Source: Calothrix sp. PCC 6303
Lineage (GTDB): Bacteria > Cyanobacteriota > Cyanobacteriia > Cyanobacteriales > Nostocaceae
Assembly (NCBI RefSeq): GCF_000317435.1
Contig: NC_019751.1
Coordinates: 248,001-312,000, forward strand
DNA: 64,000 nt
Reading direction: 5' to 3'
The notes beneath the pieces are model-generated. The model ran no database searches. It was given only the letters and a program-made list of their open reading frames with translations, and was not told the origin of the DNA. The position numbers were made by a program, and so were the translations under genes. Shown here in pieces: positions 8,349 through 17,454 of the stretch (positions within the stretch are counted from its first letter, which is position 1; the number at the start of each line of letters is the position of its first letter).

Positions 8349-9755
8349 CTACGGACGCATTGAGGATCGGGTTAATGGCAATTTAAAAGTCGGGGTAATG
8401 CTTCCTGACGAATTCACCTCTACTTTCTCGACAAACTCAACTAATGCTGCACGCAGTTCTAAATCATCCAAAGATTCCCAGAATGTAGCCTGAGAAGCAA
8501 TTGTTATCTGCTTCTGGGCATTTTCAAAAGCATCCCTATCAACGATTTTTACAGGGGTTGATAGGCTATTTATTGTTTCCTCTATTTTAGCGATCGCATG
8601 AATGATATCAGGGTTGGAACTGCGAAGTCCTCGCATCACCGACAACTCATTACTTAAGTTTTCGATTTCTTTGGTATTCACAATTACTGTCGTCACTGAT
8701 TGACTTTGTAAATGATCAATTAATTGCGGTGCATGTCTGCATAGTTCTGTAATGGTCTGAGCAATTATTTCCCGCAGTCGGGTACATTTGGAATTTTCAC
8801 AATGATATTTTCCCGGTTTACTGTAATTCGCGCAACGCATATATTCGGTTTTGGTTTTGTGACGGGAAAAGTTCCGATACATCCCTCCCCCACAATGAGC
8901 GCATTTAATTAAACTGGAAAGTGGATAGTCGCCACGGGTTGATGTTGCAGAACTGCGATATCTGCGATTCGCTGATAACTTCTGTTGAATTGCCTCTACT
9001 GTTGCAGCGCTAACTAAAGCTTCGTGAGTATCAAAATTAATTATGGGCTCTCGGTTAACACCTTTTTTCTTCTTGACAAAATAAGCTGTATGCCCTTGTA
9101 GAGCCAGGTTTTTTACCCAATCTCGCAAACCAGCGACGCTAAAAACTATTTCATATTCTACGTAAATATAGGTGCAAACATCTTTAAGCGATCGCATCTC
9201 TAAAATTAACTCGATAATCAGCTTCCCTAGTTCAAAATAGGTTTTTCCCGATTTCTCATGAATATTCCGATTCGGAACCAATCGCTGATTTTCGTCTTTC
9301 CCGTATCCAAATGGAGGAGTACAAAATTTGAGTTGCTCACGAAAATAATTATTTCCATGCTTAATCCTCTGGGATAACAGCCTCGATTCAAATTCTGCCA
9401 ACCCGGACATTTGATTAATACTAAACCACCCAAAAGGTGAATTAGGATCAACTGGTGCATCTAATACCCTAAGATTAACCTCATGCTTTACGAAAATCTC
9501 GATCGCCTTATGAATAGTAATCACACTCCTACCCAAGCGATCGACACGAGTGACAATAATTTCATCAACTTGATTTCGTTGCACCAAGTACAGCAACTCA
9601 TTAAATTGTTTTCTCGAATCACTACGTCCTGACTCAATATCTATCAGTATTTCCGTTGCACCCGCCGTTTTTAATCTAGCTATTTGCTGATTTAATGCAT
9701 CAAATTCCTCAGCTTGTTCTTGCGTGCTAACACGGGCATAACCGTAAACTCTCAT
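8349..9755 (-). CDS. Large serine recombinase, XisF-like, at the nifE break
   Basis: 468 residues. The N-terminal resolvase domain has the catalytic serine at S10 (YARVSTQEQ), and VTRVDRLGRS near residues 69-78 carries the conserved arginines. A recombinase domain follows (about 140-250), then a zinc-ribbon (CAHCGGG near 288, with later cysteines CANY, CENSKC) and a helical C-terminus. XisF of the Anabaena fdxN element is this type and excises an element during heterocyst formation. The gene starts 76 bases from the point where nifE breaks and reads in the same direction, as expected for the enzyme of a nifE element. The attachment core is not identified. Confidence 0.85.
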   Translation of the reverse strand: MRVYGYARVSTQEQAEEFDALNQQIARLKTAGATEILIDIESGRSDSRKQFNELLYLVQRNQVDEIIVTRVDRLGRSVITIHKAIEIFVKHEVNLRVLDAPVDPNSPFGWFSINQMSGLAEFESRLLSQRIKHGNNYFREQLKFCTPPFGYGKDENQRLVPNRNIHEKSGKTYFELGKLIIELILEMRSLKDVCTYIYVEYEIVFSVAGLRDWVKNLALQGHTAYFVKKKKGVNREPIINFDTHEALVSAATVEAIQQKLSANRRYRSSATSTRGDYPLSSLIKCAHCGGGMYRNFSRHKTKTEYMRCANYSKPGKYHCENSKCTRLREIIAQTITELCRHAPQLIDHLQSQSVTTVIVNTKEIENLSNELSVMRGLRSSNPDIIHAIAKIEETINSLSTPVKIVDRDAFENAQKQITIASQATFWESLDDLELRAALVEFVEKVEVNSSGSITPTFKLPLTRSSMRP

Positions 9756-9801
9756 AGGAATTTTGGCAACTAGTTTAATTTAAATCAGTCCCAAAATCAT
9801 A

Positions 9802-10392
9802 TCATAAAAGGTGTTGTTCTAAATGTTTAAGTTCTGCTGTACCAACCACATATTCTAATAAAGTTTCACCCCCAATCCGGTTTCCAAGGTTCTTACTTCC
9901 TACAAATCCAGGTGAATTAACTGGAATGACTGGGACTCCAATTTTTTTCGCTGCCGTCTGGCACACTGCATCCAAATCCTCGCCGATGAGCGCGGTGACA
10001 CAGGTCGAGTAAACGAATATGGCTGCCGGGTGATAACGCTTATGGATATCCATGACAGCTTTATAGAGCTTTTTTTCTCCGCCGAAGATAATATCATTTT
10101 CACTTAAGTCGGTTGTAAAGCCCATTTTATATAGCATCGAACCCGACGAAAGACTGCCACGACTCCCCCAGGAGTTGCCAGCACAAGCAATCGGTCCATG
10201 AACTAAATGAGCAGCATTAGTAATTGGGACAAGGGCAATCATTGCTCCATCAAACGCACAACCCCCCTGTGCTGCTCCAGGTTGTGCTTGTTGAGTACAT
10301 GATTTATTTTTTTTCTCACCATTTTTTTGGTGATTATGTTCGCATCCAGGTTCTTGAAGTAACTCGTTAATTTTTGCTGGGGTAATCTTCAT
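9802..10392 (-). CDS. nifE: nifE 5' part, interrupted after codon 187
   Basis: NifE is the alpha-like subunit of the NifEN scaffold on which FeMo-cofactor is assembled. Residues 1-187 match it, with the cluster-region cysteines in [24 protein letters not shown] and [15 protein letters not shown]. Homology ends at VVGTAE (9832); the next ten codons (LKHLEQHLL, stop) are foreign. Full NifE is about 450-480 residues, so more than half is missing, and no 3' part lies in the window. The protein as encoded cannot be functional. Excision or inversion by the adjacent recombinase is the likely repair. Confidence 0.93.
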   Translation of the reverse strand: MKITPAKINELLQEPGCEHNHQKNGEKKNKSCTQQAQPGAAQGGCAFDGAMIALVPITNAAHLVHGPIACAGNSWGSRGSLSSGSMLYKMGFTTDLSENDIIFGGEKKLYKAVMDIHKRYHPAAIFVYSTCVTALIGEDLDAVCQTAAKKIGVPVIPVNSPGFVGSKNLGNRIGGETLLEYVVGTAELKHLEQHLL

Positions 10393-11072
10393 AGTTTTTT
10401 GCTGCTAGATGAGATAGTCTAATTTTTAGTGGCTAATCGGTGATGCTTGATTCTTAACTTAATGTCTAAAAATAATCATGAATAATATGCACTCCCCAAA
10501 TAATTATATGTTCCCGTAGGATGTGTAAAGCCCTCCAGGCATGGCTAAGTGCAAAGTACACGCTACGCGCACGCTAGAGAACGGAGTTCGTAACGCACCA
10601 TTCTCCACGGTTTAGTAGTAGTGATGATCATGTTGGGTTACATTCCACTTCAACATCATCTGCTACAACGGGTGGTAGATGGGAAGCGGCTTCTGTTGGC
10701 GTTGGCCCTACAGCCCTGCGGGCATCCTACGGCGGGCGTGGCGAAGCCTCAGCCGCCCTGTAAGGGCTAAGTACAGTCGCAAAGCAATGACTCCCCAACC
10801 GACAGAATATATCTTTTCGAAAACTCCAGACTTCAACATGAATGAGTTTCAAATAATATTTTCGATGCCTTCATAACACCACCCAACACCCTGTGTAAAT
10901 TCCCATACAAATAAAGAAAAAAGGTCAAGGAAAGACAGATAAAGCTGAAGATGAAGTATAAAGTCTGATGCATTATTTTAATTTTTAGCATTCATTCTCT
11001 ATCCTTCACTCTTCATCATTTATCCTTTTCCTTTTCCTTTATTGGCACGCCACGAGTGATGCGATGTAACTA
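10393..11072. repeat. nifK-nifE spacer with GC-rich palindromic repeats
   Basis: 680 bases between nifK and nifE with no credible gene. Between about 10520 and 10770 it holds GC-rich repeat modules (for example CAGCCCTGCGGGCATCC, GGCGGGCGTGGCGAAGCC) of the kind scattered through Nostoc-type genomes. From 10900 to 11040 it is AT- and pyrimidine-rich (TCCTTTTCCTTTTCCTTTA). The spacer seems longer than usual between these genes, so repeat insertion is likely. Confidence 0.6.
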
Positions 11073-12611
11073 TTAACGGATCAAGTCAAAAGAGATATCT
11101 GTCTTACCAGCAATATCCGAAGAACGATCCAATTCATCAAGAATGGTGTTAACAACCCAATTGAGTAAGTTCAATCCACCTTTATAACCAAGAGTTGCAT
11201 AACGGTGTAAGTGGTGGCGATCCATCAAAGGATAACCAATACGCACCATAGGAATCTTGGTATCACGCCACAAGTACTTACCGTAGGAATTACCTACGAA
11301 GAAGTCTACAGGCTCGGTGAATAGAAGAGAACGCATGTGCCATAAGTCTTTTTGAATCCAGACTGTAGCACCTTGACCAAATTGGCTAGCCTTCAAAAGT
11401 TGTTCCATCTCAGCTTTGAAGGTTTCATCACCATTGTTGCAAAGGATGTGAACTGGTTCAGCACCCATTTCTAACAAGAAGCTAGTTACACCGTAGATCA
11501 AATCTGGATCACCGTAGATAGCAAACTTCTTACCATGAATCCATGCATAGGAGTCAGTCATCGCGTCAACTAAGCGACCACGTTCAACTTCTAATTCTTC
11601 AGGAATGGCTTTACCTGTCATTTCTGACAACTTCATCAAGAATTCGTCGGTACCTCTGATACCCCAAGGACGGAGAACGCAGGTATCTTGCTTCCAGTTT
11701 TCTTTGATGAATTCACGAGTTTTAGGTGTGGTGTAAGCTTGGAGAGCAACTGTAGCTTTAGCATTACAAGCATCAGCAGCATCTTCTAGCTTGGTTCCAC
11801 CGGGATACATCTCGTATTTACCGTTGTTAGGAGAATCCAAGTAATCGCTGTTATCAGCTAAAATTGTGTGGTCAATACCCATCAAACCCATCATCCGTTT
11901 AACTTCACGGTTGTTCTCGGTGTAGGTATCAAAACCAGGAATAAAGTTGATTTTACCATTGCTGCTGCTCTTCTTTTTACCTTCTGTTAAGGTTAAAAGA
12001 ATTCCCTTCATCATGTTGTCATAACCAGTGATGTGGGAACCAACAAAGCTAGGAGTGTGTGCAAAAGGAACAGGCATGTTTTGAGGAACAGCACCAGCAG
12101 CTTTGGCATTACCAATAAACGCTGATAAGTCATCACCAATAACCTCAGCCATACATGTGGTGCAGACTGCGATCATTTTTGGTTTGTAAAGTTGGTTAGA
12201 AACTTGCAAACCTTCAACCATGTTGTTCAAACCACCGAAAACCGCTGCATCTTCAGTCATTGAAGAAGAAACTGCACTAAACGGTTCTTTGTAGTGACGG
12301 CTAAGGTGAGTCCGGAAGTAAGCAACACAACCTTGTGAACCTTGAACAAAAGGAAGAGTTCCTTCAAAACCAACAGCAGCGAAAATCGCGCCTACTGGTT
12401 GGCAACCTTTAGCAGGGTTGATGGTTAAAGCTTCGCGGGCAAAGTTCTTTTCGCGGTATTCCCAACCTTTTGTCCACTCAGAAACACGTTCAACTTCTTC
12501 AACAGAGTGTCCACCTTCAAACTGTTCACGCTTATTCTTGAACAGTTCTTGGTATTCTGGCTGTTTGAATAACTCAACGTGATCTACAATTTTATCTGGA
12601 TTTTGTGGCAT
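11073..12611 (-). CDS. nifK: Nitrogenase MoFe protein beta chain NifK
   Basis: Complete, 512 residues. NifK pairs with NifD and shares the P-cluster. The P-cluster cysteines are visible in KGCQPVGA, GSQGCVAYFRTHLSRHYKEP and CTTCMAEVIGDD. The C-terminus ends in DISFDLIR. The start MPQNPDKIVDHVELF is the usual cyanobacterial one, with purine-rich AGAGAGAG upstream. It lies about 160 bases downstream of the nifD 3' end and would be co-transcribed with nifHD once the nifD element is excised. Confidence 0.98.
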   Translation of the reverse strand: MPQNPDKIVDHVELFKQPEYQELFKNKREQFEGGHSVEEVERVSEWTKGWEYREKNFAREALTINPAKGCQPVGAIFAAVGFEGTLPFVQGSQGCVAYFRTHLSRHYKEPFSAVSSSMTEDAAVFGGLNNMVEGLQVSNQLYKPKMIAVCTTCMAEVIGDDLSAFIGNAKAAGAVPQNMPVPFAHTPSFVGSHITGYDNMMKGILLTLTEGKKKSSSNGKINFIPGFDTYTENNREVKRMMGLMGIDHTILADNSDYLDSPNNGKYEMYPGGTKLEDAADACNAKATVALQAYTTPKTREFIKENWKQDTCVLRPWGIRGTDEFLMKLSEMTGKAIPEELEVERGRLVDAMTDSYAWIHGKKFAIYGDPDLIYGVTSFLLEMGAEPVHILCNNGDETFKAEMEQLLKASQFGQGATVWIQKDLWHMRSLLFTEPVDFFVGNSYGKYLWRDTKIPMVRIGYPLMDRHHLHRYATLGYKGGLNLLNWVVNTILDELDRSSDIAGKTDISFDLIR

Positions 12612-12770
12612 TTCTCTCTCTCTACTTTTACGTTCTAGATGAATTTATTTCGGTGCGGGGAATAAAAAGAGGGAAATCACGAAGGCAAAAGATAGAAGAT
12701 AAAAGGTATATTTGCCTTCTTGCTTTTAACTTTTACCTTCTTATCCTATTTTTTATTCCCCAATCCCTAA

Positions 12771-12909
12771 TTAAGCAGCTTTAGCAGCAGTTGCTTTCTT
12801 TTTCCAAGGAGTTGGAATCAAAGCCCAAGTAGGACTGTTGAGCGCCATGTCCATGTCACGAGCGAAGATAGCGAAGCCATCATAACCGTGATAAGGACCG
12901 GAGTAATCC
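12771..12909 (-). CDS. nifD: nifD 3' end (last 45 codons)
   Basis: This stretch reads [21 protein letters not shown]... to a stop at 12771, the conserved C-terminus of NifD. It has no start codon and begins inside the 11-bp repeat. Joining it to the 5' part at 27137-27147 gives a continuous 496-codon nifD. The frame was checked base by base: TGG GAT TAC TCC G joins GT CCT TAT. Confidence 0.97.
12899..12909. repeat. nifD element attachment repeat, nifK side
   Basis: CGGAGTAATCC (minus strand GGATTACTCCG), identical to the known 11-bp core used by XisA in Anabaena and to the copy at 27137-27147, in direct orientation. Confidence 0.97.
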
Positions 12910-13126
12910 TTTTTATGCTTATTCTTCTTTGATGATTTAAGGGTTAGTAAATAACGTTTTTTAGCCTGCTTATGTTTACGAATAACAAAAACATTTTTAG
13001 ACTAAATATAGGCTAAATCAATTAAACCTAAAGCAAGATTTTTTAGTGTCATAAACCACAAATATTATTTAACAATATGAGAAGTCTTACGTCTATCAAA
13101 AATTATCATTTTACGTTCTATATTTC

Positions 13127-14446
13127 GTGAATCCAAAACAATACATGCAAAGCCAGATACACCTAAAATTGATAGAAGTTAATCAACGTTTGAAATCTGC
13201 AAAAACGAAAGTAACAATTAGAGAGTCAAATGGTAGTCTTCAATTAAGAGCAACCTTGCCTATCAAACCCGGAGATCGAGATGTTAACACAACGAAAAGA
13301 AAGCAGTACAATATCAGTTTAAATATCCCAGCCAATTTTGAAGGATTAAAAACAGCAGAGGAGGAAGCATACGAACTAGGAAAATTAATTGCTCGTCAAA
13401 ACTTTGAATGGAATGATAAATACTTAGGCAATGATTCTCTGAAAAAAGACTTCAGTACAATAGGAGAATTATTAGAACGATTTGAAAAAGAATATTTTAA
13501 AACTCATCAACGCACAACAAAAAGTGAACATACTTTTTTTTATTATTTTTCTCGAACAAAGCGATTTACTAATTCAACTGATTTGGCAACTGCTGAAAGT
13601 TTAATTAATTCAATTGAACAAATTAATCAACAGTGGGCAAAATATAATGCAGCAAGAGCGATATCAGCATTTTGTAGCACATTCAAAATTGCCATAGACT
13701 TATCTAAATATTCTAAAATGCCCGAAAGTAATTCCCGTAAAATACCAACAGATAGAGAAATATATGCAGGGATTGCTAAATTTGAATATTATCAAAATTA
13801 TAGAGGTAAACAGGTTAACCAAAATGTCCAAGATAGTTGGCAACTTTGGCGATGGACTTACGGAATGTTAGCTGTATTTGGTTTACGTCCGCGAGAATTA
13901 TTTATTAATCCTGATATTGATTGGTGGTTAAGTTCAGAAAATGTAGATTTAACTTGGAAAGTCCACAAAAATTGTAAAACTGGAGAAAGGCAAGCATTAC
14001 CACTTTATAAACAGTGGATTGAAGACTTTGATTTAAGAAATCCTAGATATTTAGAAATGTTGGCAACAACAATCAATAAAAAAGATCAAACTAAACATGC
14101 AGAAATTACTGCTTTAACGCAGCGAATTAGTTGGTGGTTTCGGAAAGTAGAATTAGATTTTAAACCCTATGATCTTCGTCATGCTTGGGCAATTCGAGCG
14201 CATGTTTTGGGAATACCAATTAAAGCAGCAGCTGATAATTTGGGACATAGTGTACAGGTGCATACACAGACTTACCAGCGTTGGTTCTCGCTGGATATGC
14301 GGAAGTTAGCAATAAATCAAGCTTTGAGTAAAAGAGATGAAGTTGAAGTAATGAGGGATGAGAATGGAAAATTGAAAGGTGAAAATGAGCGATTGAAATT
14401 GGAGGTTGAAAAGTTAAAAATGGAGATTCTTTATAAGCATTGTTGA
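13127..14446 (+). CDS. xisA: nifD element excisase XisA
   Basis: A tyrosine recombinase of 439 codons from a GTG; an alternative ATG lies six codons in. Catalytic residues: R254 (FGLRPRE), R351 in YDLRHAWAIR, H374 (NLGHS) and the nucleophile Y383 (TQTYQRW). Tyr348 occupies the place of the usual first histidine of the HxxR box, a known XisA trait as I recall it. A coiled coil follows (403-439). Strong similarity over the whole length to Anabaena XisA as remembered. It cuts at the GGATTACTCCG repeats during heterocyst differentiation. Confidence 0.97.
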   Translation: MNPKQYMQSQIHLKLIEVNQRLKSAKTKVTIRESNGSLQLRATLPIKPGDRDVNTTKRKQYNISLNIPANFEGLKTAEEEAYELGKLIARQNFEWNDKYLGNDSLKKDFSTIGELLERFEKEYFKTHQRTTKSEHTFFYYFSRTKRFTNSTDLATAESLINSIEQINQQWAKYNAARAISAFCSTFKIAIDLSKYSKMPESNSRKIPTDREIYAGIAKFEYYQNYRGKQVNQNVQDSWQLWRWTYGMLAVFGLRPRELFINPDIDWWLSSENVDLTWKVHKNCKTGERQALPLYKQWIEDFDLRNPRYLEMLATTINKKDQTKHAEITALTQRISWWFRKVELDFKPYDLRHAWAIRAHVLGIPIKAAADNLGHSVQVHTQTYQRWFSLDMRKLAINQALSKRDEVEVMRDENGKLKGENERLKLEVEKLKMEILYKHC

Positions 14447-14584
14447 AGATAGCTAAATCCGACTATTTTTCTTTGTCATGAAACAACATTTAAGCAAGCA
14501 GACAAAATTAATGTATCACTGAACCTGAATATAAGTTTGGATGTAAAGACGTAACAGTGCTACGTCTAGATGATTATTTAATTC

Positions 14585-15187
14585 TCAAAAGTTATAGCCA
14601 ATTCCTAACTGCACTCCTACCTCAGTTTGCTGAAACAAACCAACATTAACCGCAGTCGTTGCCGTAAAACTACGTGATAGGGGTATGTCAATTCCTCCAG
14701 TCACTAATCCCCGCACATTAATATCTTCAAAGTTAGACTTTGCCCTTACCAACATACCACCTCCAATAAAGGGAACAAACTTAACTTGACCAGATGATGT
14801 TTTAACTGGAAAATTAGCAGTCAAGGCAAAGGTGGAGTCGTTTTTGTCACCACCAAATATGTTACTACCTCTAATTGAGAAGGAATCACTCAGGTCATTC
14901 TTTTGAAAAATGGTTATTCCCCCGTGACTCAACCCTTTCCCAACACCATTTACCCCAATGGTGCCACTAATGCCGATATATCTCCGCAGAGGCTTTTCTT
15001 TCTCAATTGAGGGTGCATCGGATGGCATTACAGTTGGAGAAGATAAAGGTTCGTTAGAATTGGGAGTAACATCACTGGGAATATTTATTGAAGGCAAAGA
15101 TTGGGCTTGAATTGATCGATTGTTCAGGGAAAGTACCAGGGTAAAACCAATAATCACAAGGATAAATTTCATGGAAGTAGCATACAT
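14585..15187 (-). CDS. Exported beta-barrel-like protein, 200 aa
   Basis: Signal peptide (FILVIIGFTLVLSLNNRSIQAQ, cut near residue 29), then a Pro/Ser-rich linker (30-65), then about eight beta-strand segments from RRYIGISGTIGVNG to the C-terminal VGVQLGIGYNF. Ending in an aromatic residue is typical of outer-membrane barrels, so a small surface-antigen-like barrel is likely. The real start may be the second methionine (MKFILV), at 15172. It is cargo of the nifD element and lies next to the exporter genes; a link is possible but unproven. Confidence 0.65.
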   Translation of the reverse strand: MYATSMKFILVIIGFTLVLSLNNRSIQAQSLPSINIPSDVTPNSNEPLSSPTVMPSDAPSIEKEKPLRRYIGISGTIGVNGVGKGLSHGGITIFQKNDLSDSFSIRGSNIFGGDKNDSTFALTANFPVKTSSGQVKFVPFIGGGMLVRAKSNFEDINVRGLVTGGIDIPLSRSFTATTAVNVGLFQQTEVGVQLGIGYNF

Positions 15188-15299
15188 AGAAATGTCGATG
15201 TTAATTTTATTAGTAATTGTCTGTGGGAGGCGATCTTCGCCAACAAGTTAGAAAATCTAGAAAATATAAACCTATATTCATACAAGTGATTATTCGTTT

Positions 15300-15965
15300 T
15301 TAGTAATGTGTAATTAAGCCATCTTGGAGGTGAATAATTCGCTTTGTTTGGGCAGCAATATCAGATTCATGGGTCACAATTACAATCGTAATTCCTTGCT
15401 CGTTAAGTTCTGTGAGTAAATTCATTACCTCGTAGGAGGTTTGGCTATCTAATGCTCCTGTTGGTTCATCAGCGAGAATTAATGCAGGTTGATTAATTAA
15501 TGCGCGAGCGATCGCTACCCGTTGTTGTTGTCCTCCAGAGAGTTGATTGGGACGATTCAAAATGCGCTCCCCTAGTCCTACTCTTGTTAAAGTTTGAGTT
15601 GCTTTTTCCCGACGCTGAGATTTAGGAATATTTGCATAAACCATAGGTAACATGACATTTTCTAGTGCGGTAGCGCGAGGCAATAAATTAAATTGTTGGA
15701 ATACAAAACCGATACGTTGGTTGCGAATATAAGCCAGTTCATCAATGCTTAAAGTTGTCAAATTTCTATTTTCAAGAATATAGTTGCCACTACTAGGACG
15801 ATCTAAACATCCCATAATATTCATTAGTGTAGATTTGCCAGAACCTGATGCACCCATGATTGCCACATATTCGCCTTGCTCGATTGCTAAATTAACACCT
15901 TTGAGTATGGGAATATTGACTTCGCCTAAATAATAATTTTTGGTAATATCTTCTATTAAAATCAT
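15300..15965 (-). CDS. ABC exporter ATPase (MacB/LolD-like)
   Basis: ATP-binding subunit: Walker A GASGSGKST, Q-loop FVFQQFNLLP, signature LSGGQQQRVAIARAL, Walker B ILADEPTGALD, and H-loop THE. I chose the ATG at 15965 (MILIEDITKNYY); an ORF extends to 16112 but that part lies in a MITE-like repeat and is not conserved. About 221 residues, the family norm. It forms a tripartite exporter with the permease (16145) and adaptor (17455), as in YknXYZ or DevBCA systems. The MITE now separates it from the permease gene. Confidence 0.88.
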   Translation of the reverse strand: MILIEDITKNYYLGEVNIPILKGVNLAIEQGEYVAIMGASGSGKSTLMNIMGCLDRPSSGNYILENRNLTTLSIDELAYIRNQRIGFVFQQFNLLPRATALENVMLPMVYANIPKSQRREKATQTLTRVGLGERILNRPNQLSGGQQQRVAIARALINQPALILADEPTGALDSQTSYEVMNLLTELNEQGITIVIVTHESDIAAQTKRIIHLQDGLITHY

Positions 15966-15993
15966 ATAAATTTTCAGGATGAATATTTGAGGC

Positions 15994-16141
15994 ATAGTAA
16001 CTATATATAGGACTCCTATTTGATTTCTGTTGGCGTAGCCTGCGCTTGCGCTTACAACCAAGTTGGTTATAAGCTTGCTATACAAAGGTTTATTTCTCAG
16101 TCTACTTAGCAAGATTCAAGTAGGATTCCTATAGTTACTAT
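15994..16141. repeat. MITE-like element between exporter genes
   Basis: About 148 bases bounded by imperfect terminal inverted repeats: left ATAGTAACTATA...GGACTCCTATTTGAT, right ATCAAGTAGGATTCCTATAGTTACTAT read inverted. It contains a GC-rich palindromic module (GCGTAGCCTGCGCTTGCGC) and no ORF of its own. It occupies nearly the whole gap between the permease and ATPase genes. Confidence 0.65.
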
Positions 16142-16144
16142 TGA

Positions 16145-17410
16145 CTAATCGCTACGTAAAGCAGTAATTGGATCTAAACTAGCAGCATTCCGCGCCGGAA
16201 TCACCCCAGAAATTAGTCCCACAGCACCCGATAAGCCAAAAGCCAAAATAATCGAATTAGAAGAAACTACAAACGGAAAATTAAAAGCTGTTGCAGCGCC
16301 AAATGCAATAATAATTCCTCCTCCAATCCCAATGACACCACCCACACAAGAAATAACAATTGCTTCAATCAAAAATTGATTGAGAATCGCCGAATTTGTG
16401 GCACCAATTGCTTTACGAATGCCAATTTCCCGTGTTCTTTCCACCACTGAAACCAACATAATGTTGGCAATGCCAATTCCACCTACTACCAGAGAAATTC
16501 CTGCGATCGCACTCACCATCAAAGTCAGTAAACTCAAGACAGTAGTTAAGGTTTTTAGTATGTCTGCTTGGTTGGTAACGCGAAAATCATCTATTTCGGG
16601 AGGCTGGATATCATGACGCGATCGCAGTAAGTTGGTAATTTGAAATTCTGCGGTTTTTATTTCTTCTTTTTTCCCGTATTTGACATAAATACCATTTACT
16701 GAAATCCCAAATAATGAATTATTTCCGACAATTCTGGCTGACATTGTTGTTAGAGGAATATAAACAGCATCATCTCGATCCATTGGACCTTGGGAACCTT
16801 TGACTTCTGTCACTCCGATGACTTCATATACTTCTCCCTGAATCCGAATTTTTGATCCAATTGGATTAATATTTTCACCAAATAATTTCTTCTTAACCGT
16901 CGGAGCAATTACTGCAACTTGTCCAGAACTATCTAATTCTTCTTGGTTAAAATATCTACCGGTTTCTGGGAAAGTATTTCTCGCATCCGGGTAATTTAAA
17001 TCTGTTCCATATACTGTTGTCGAGGTATTTTGTCCTTCATAAACTACTTGAGATTTACTTTGTAAATAAGCAGAAACAACTTTTGCTGAGGGTGCTTCAC
17101 TAGCAATAGCTTTTGCATCTTCCCAAGTTAAGGTAGTAGTTGAACCTAAACCTTTACTAATATTTCCACTTTTAGATTCACCTGCTAAAACTTGTAAAAC
17201 GTCCGAACCCAAGCCTTCAATTTGTTTTTCAGTTGACTTTTGTACTCCTTCCCCAATAGAGGTAATCGCAATTACAGAGGAAATACCAATTATCATTCCT
17301 AACATTGTCAATCCTGTGCGTAATTTATTACTCCATAAAGATTCAATTGACATTGATAGTATTTCTAAAGAGGAAACAGAAGTATGCTTTTCTCTGGAAG
17401 TTAATTTCAT
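16145..17410 (-). CDS. ABC exporter permease (MacB/FtsX fold)
   Basis: 421 residues. One membrane helix near residues 35-60 (TGLTMLGMIIGISSVIAI), a large periplasmic domain (about 65-280), and three C-terminal helices (SLLTLMVSAIAGISLVVGGIGI; IVISCVGGVIGIGGG; LAFGLSGAVGLISG). ERTREIGIRKAIGA is the FtsX/MacB hallmark and ARNAASLDPITALR the usual end. These permeases work as mechanotransmitters that push substrates from the periplasm through an adaptor and outer-membrane channel. It lies 44 bases downstream of the adaptor gene. Confidence 0.9.
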   Translation of the reverse strand: MKLTSREKHTSVSSLEILSMSIESLWSNKLRTGLTMLGMIIGISSVIAITSIGEGVQKSTEKQIEGLGSDVLQVLAGESKSGNISKGLGSTTTLTWEDAKAIASEAPSAKVVSAYLQSKSQVVYEGQNTSTTVYGTDLNYPDARNTFPETGRYFNQEELDSSGQVAVIAPTVKKKLFGENINPIGSKIRIQGEVYEVIGVTEVKGSQGPMDRDDAVYIPLTTMSARIVGNNSLFGISVNGIYVKYGKKEEIKTAEFQITNLLRSRHDIQPPEIDDFRVTNQADILKTLTTVLSLLTLMVSAIAGISLVVGGIGIANIMLVSVVERTREIGIRKAIGATNSAILNQFLIEAIVISCVGGVIGIGGGIIIAFGAATAFNFPFVVSSNSIILAFGLSGAVGLISGVIPARNAASLDPITALRSD

Positions 17411-17454
17411 ACTCTATATAATTTTTGTATAATTTAATCGGAGATAATGACTAA

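Noticed and set aside
8200-8493. Plus-strand ORF of 97 codons with an internal repeat (GDLKVGDMSPEEF / GNLKVGVMLPDEF)
   Set aside because: It is antisense to the recombinase tail and to a duplicated copy of that tail, which explains the internal repeat. No sign of independent coding was seen.
10679-10876. 65-codon ORF in the nifK-nifE spacer
   Set aside because: Composed of GC-rich palindromic repeat sequence and not protein-like.
15966-16112. N-terminal 49-codon extension of the ABC ATPase
   Set aside because: It lies within a MITE; homology begins at the methionine at 15965.
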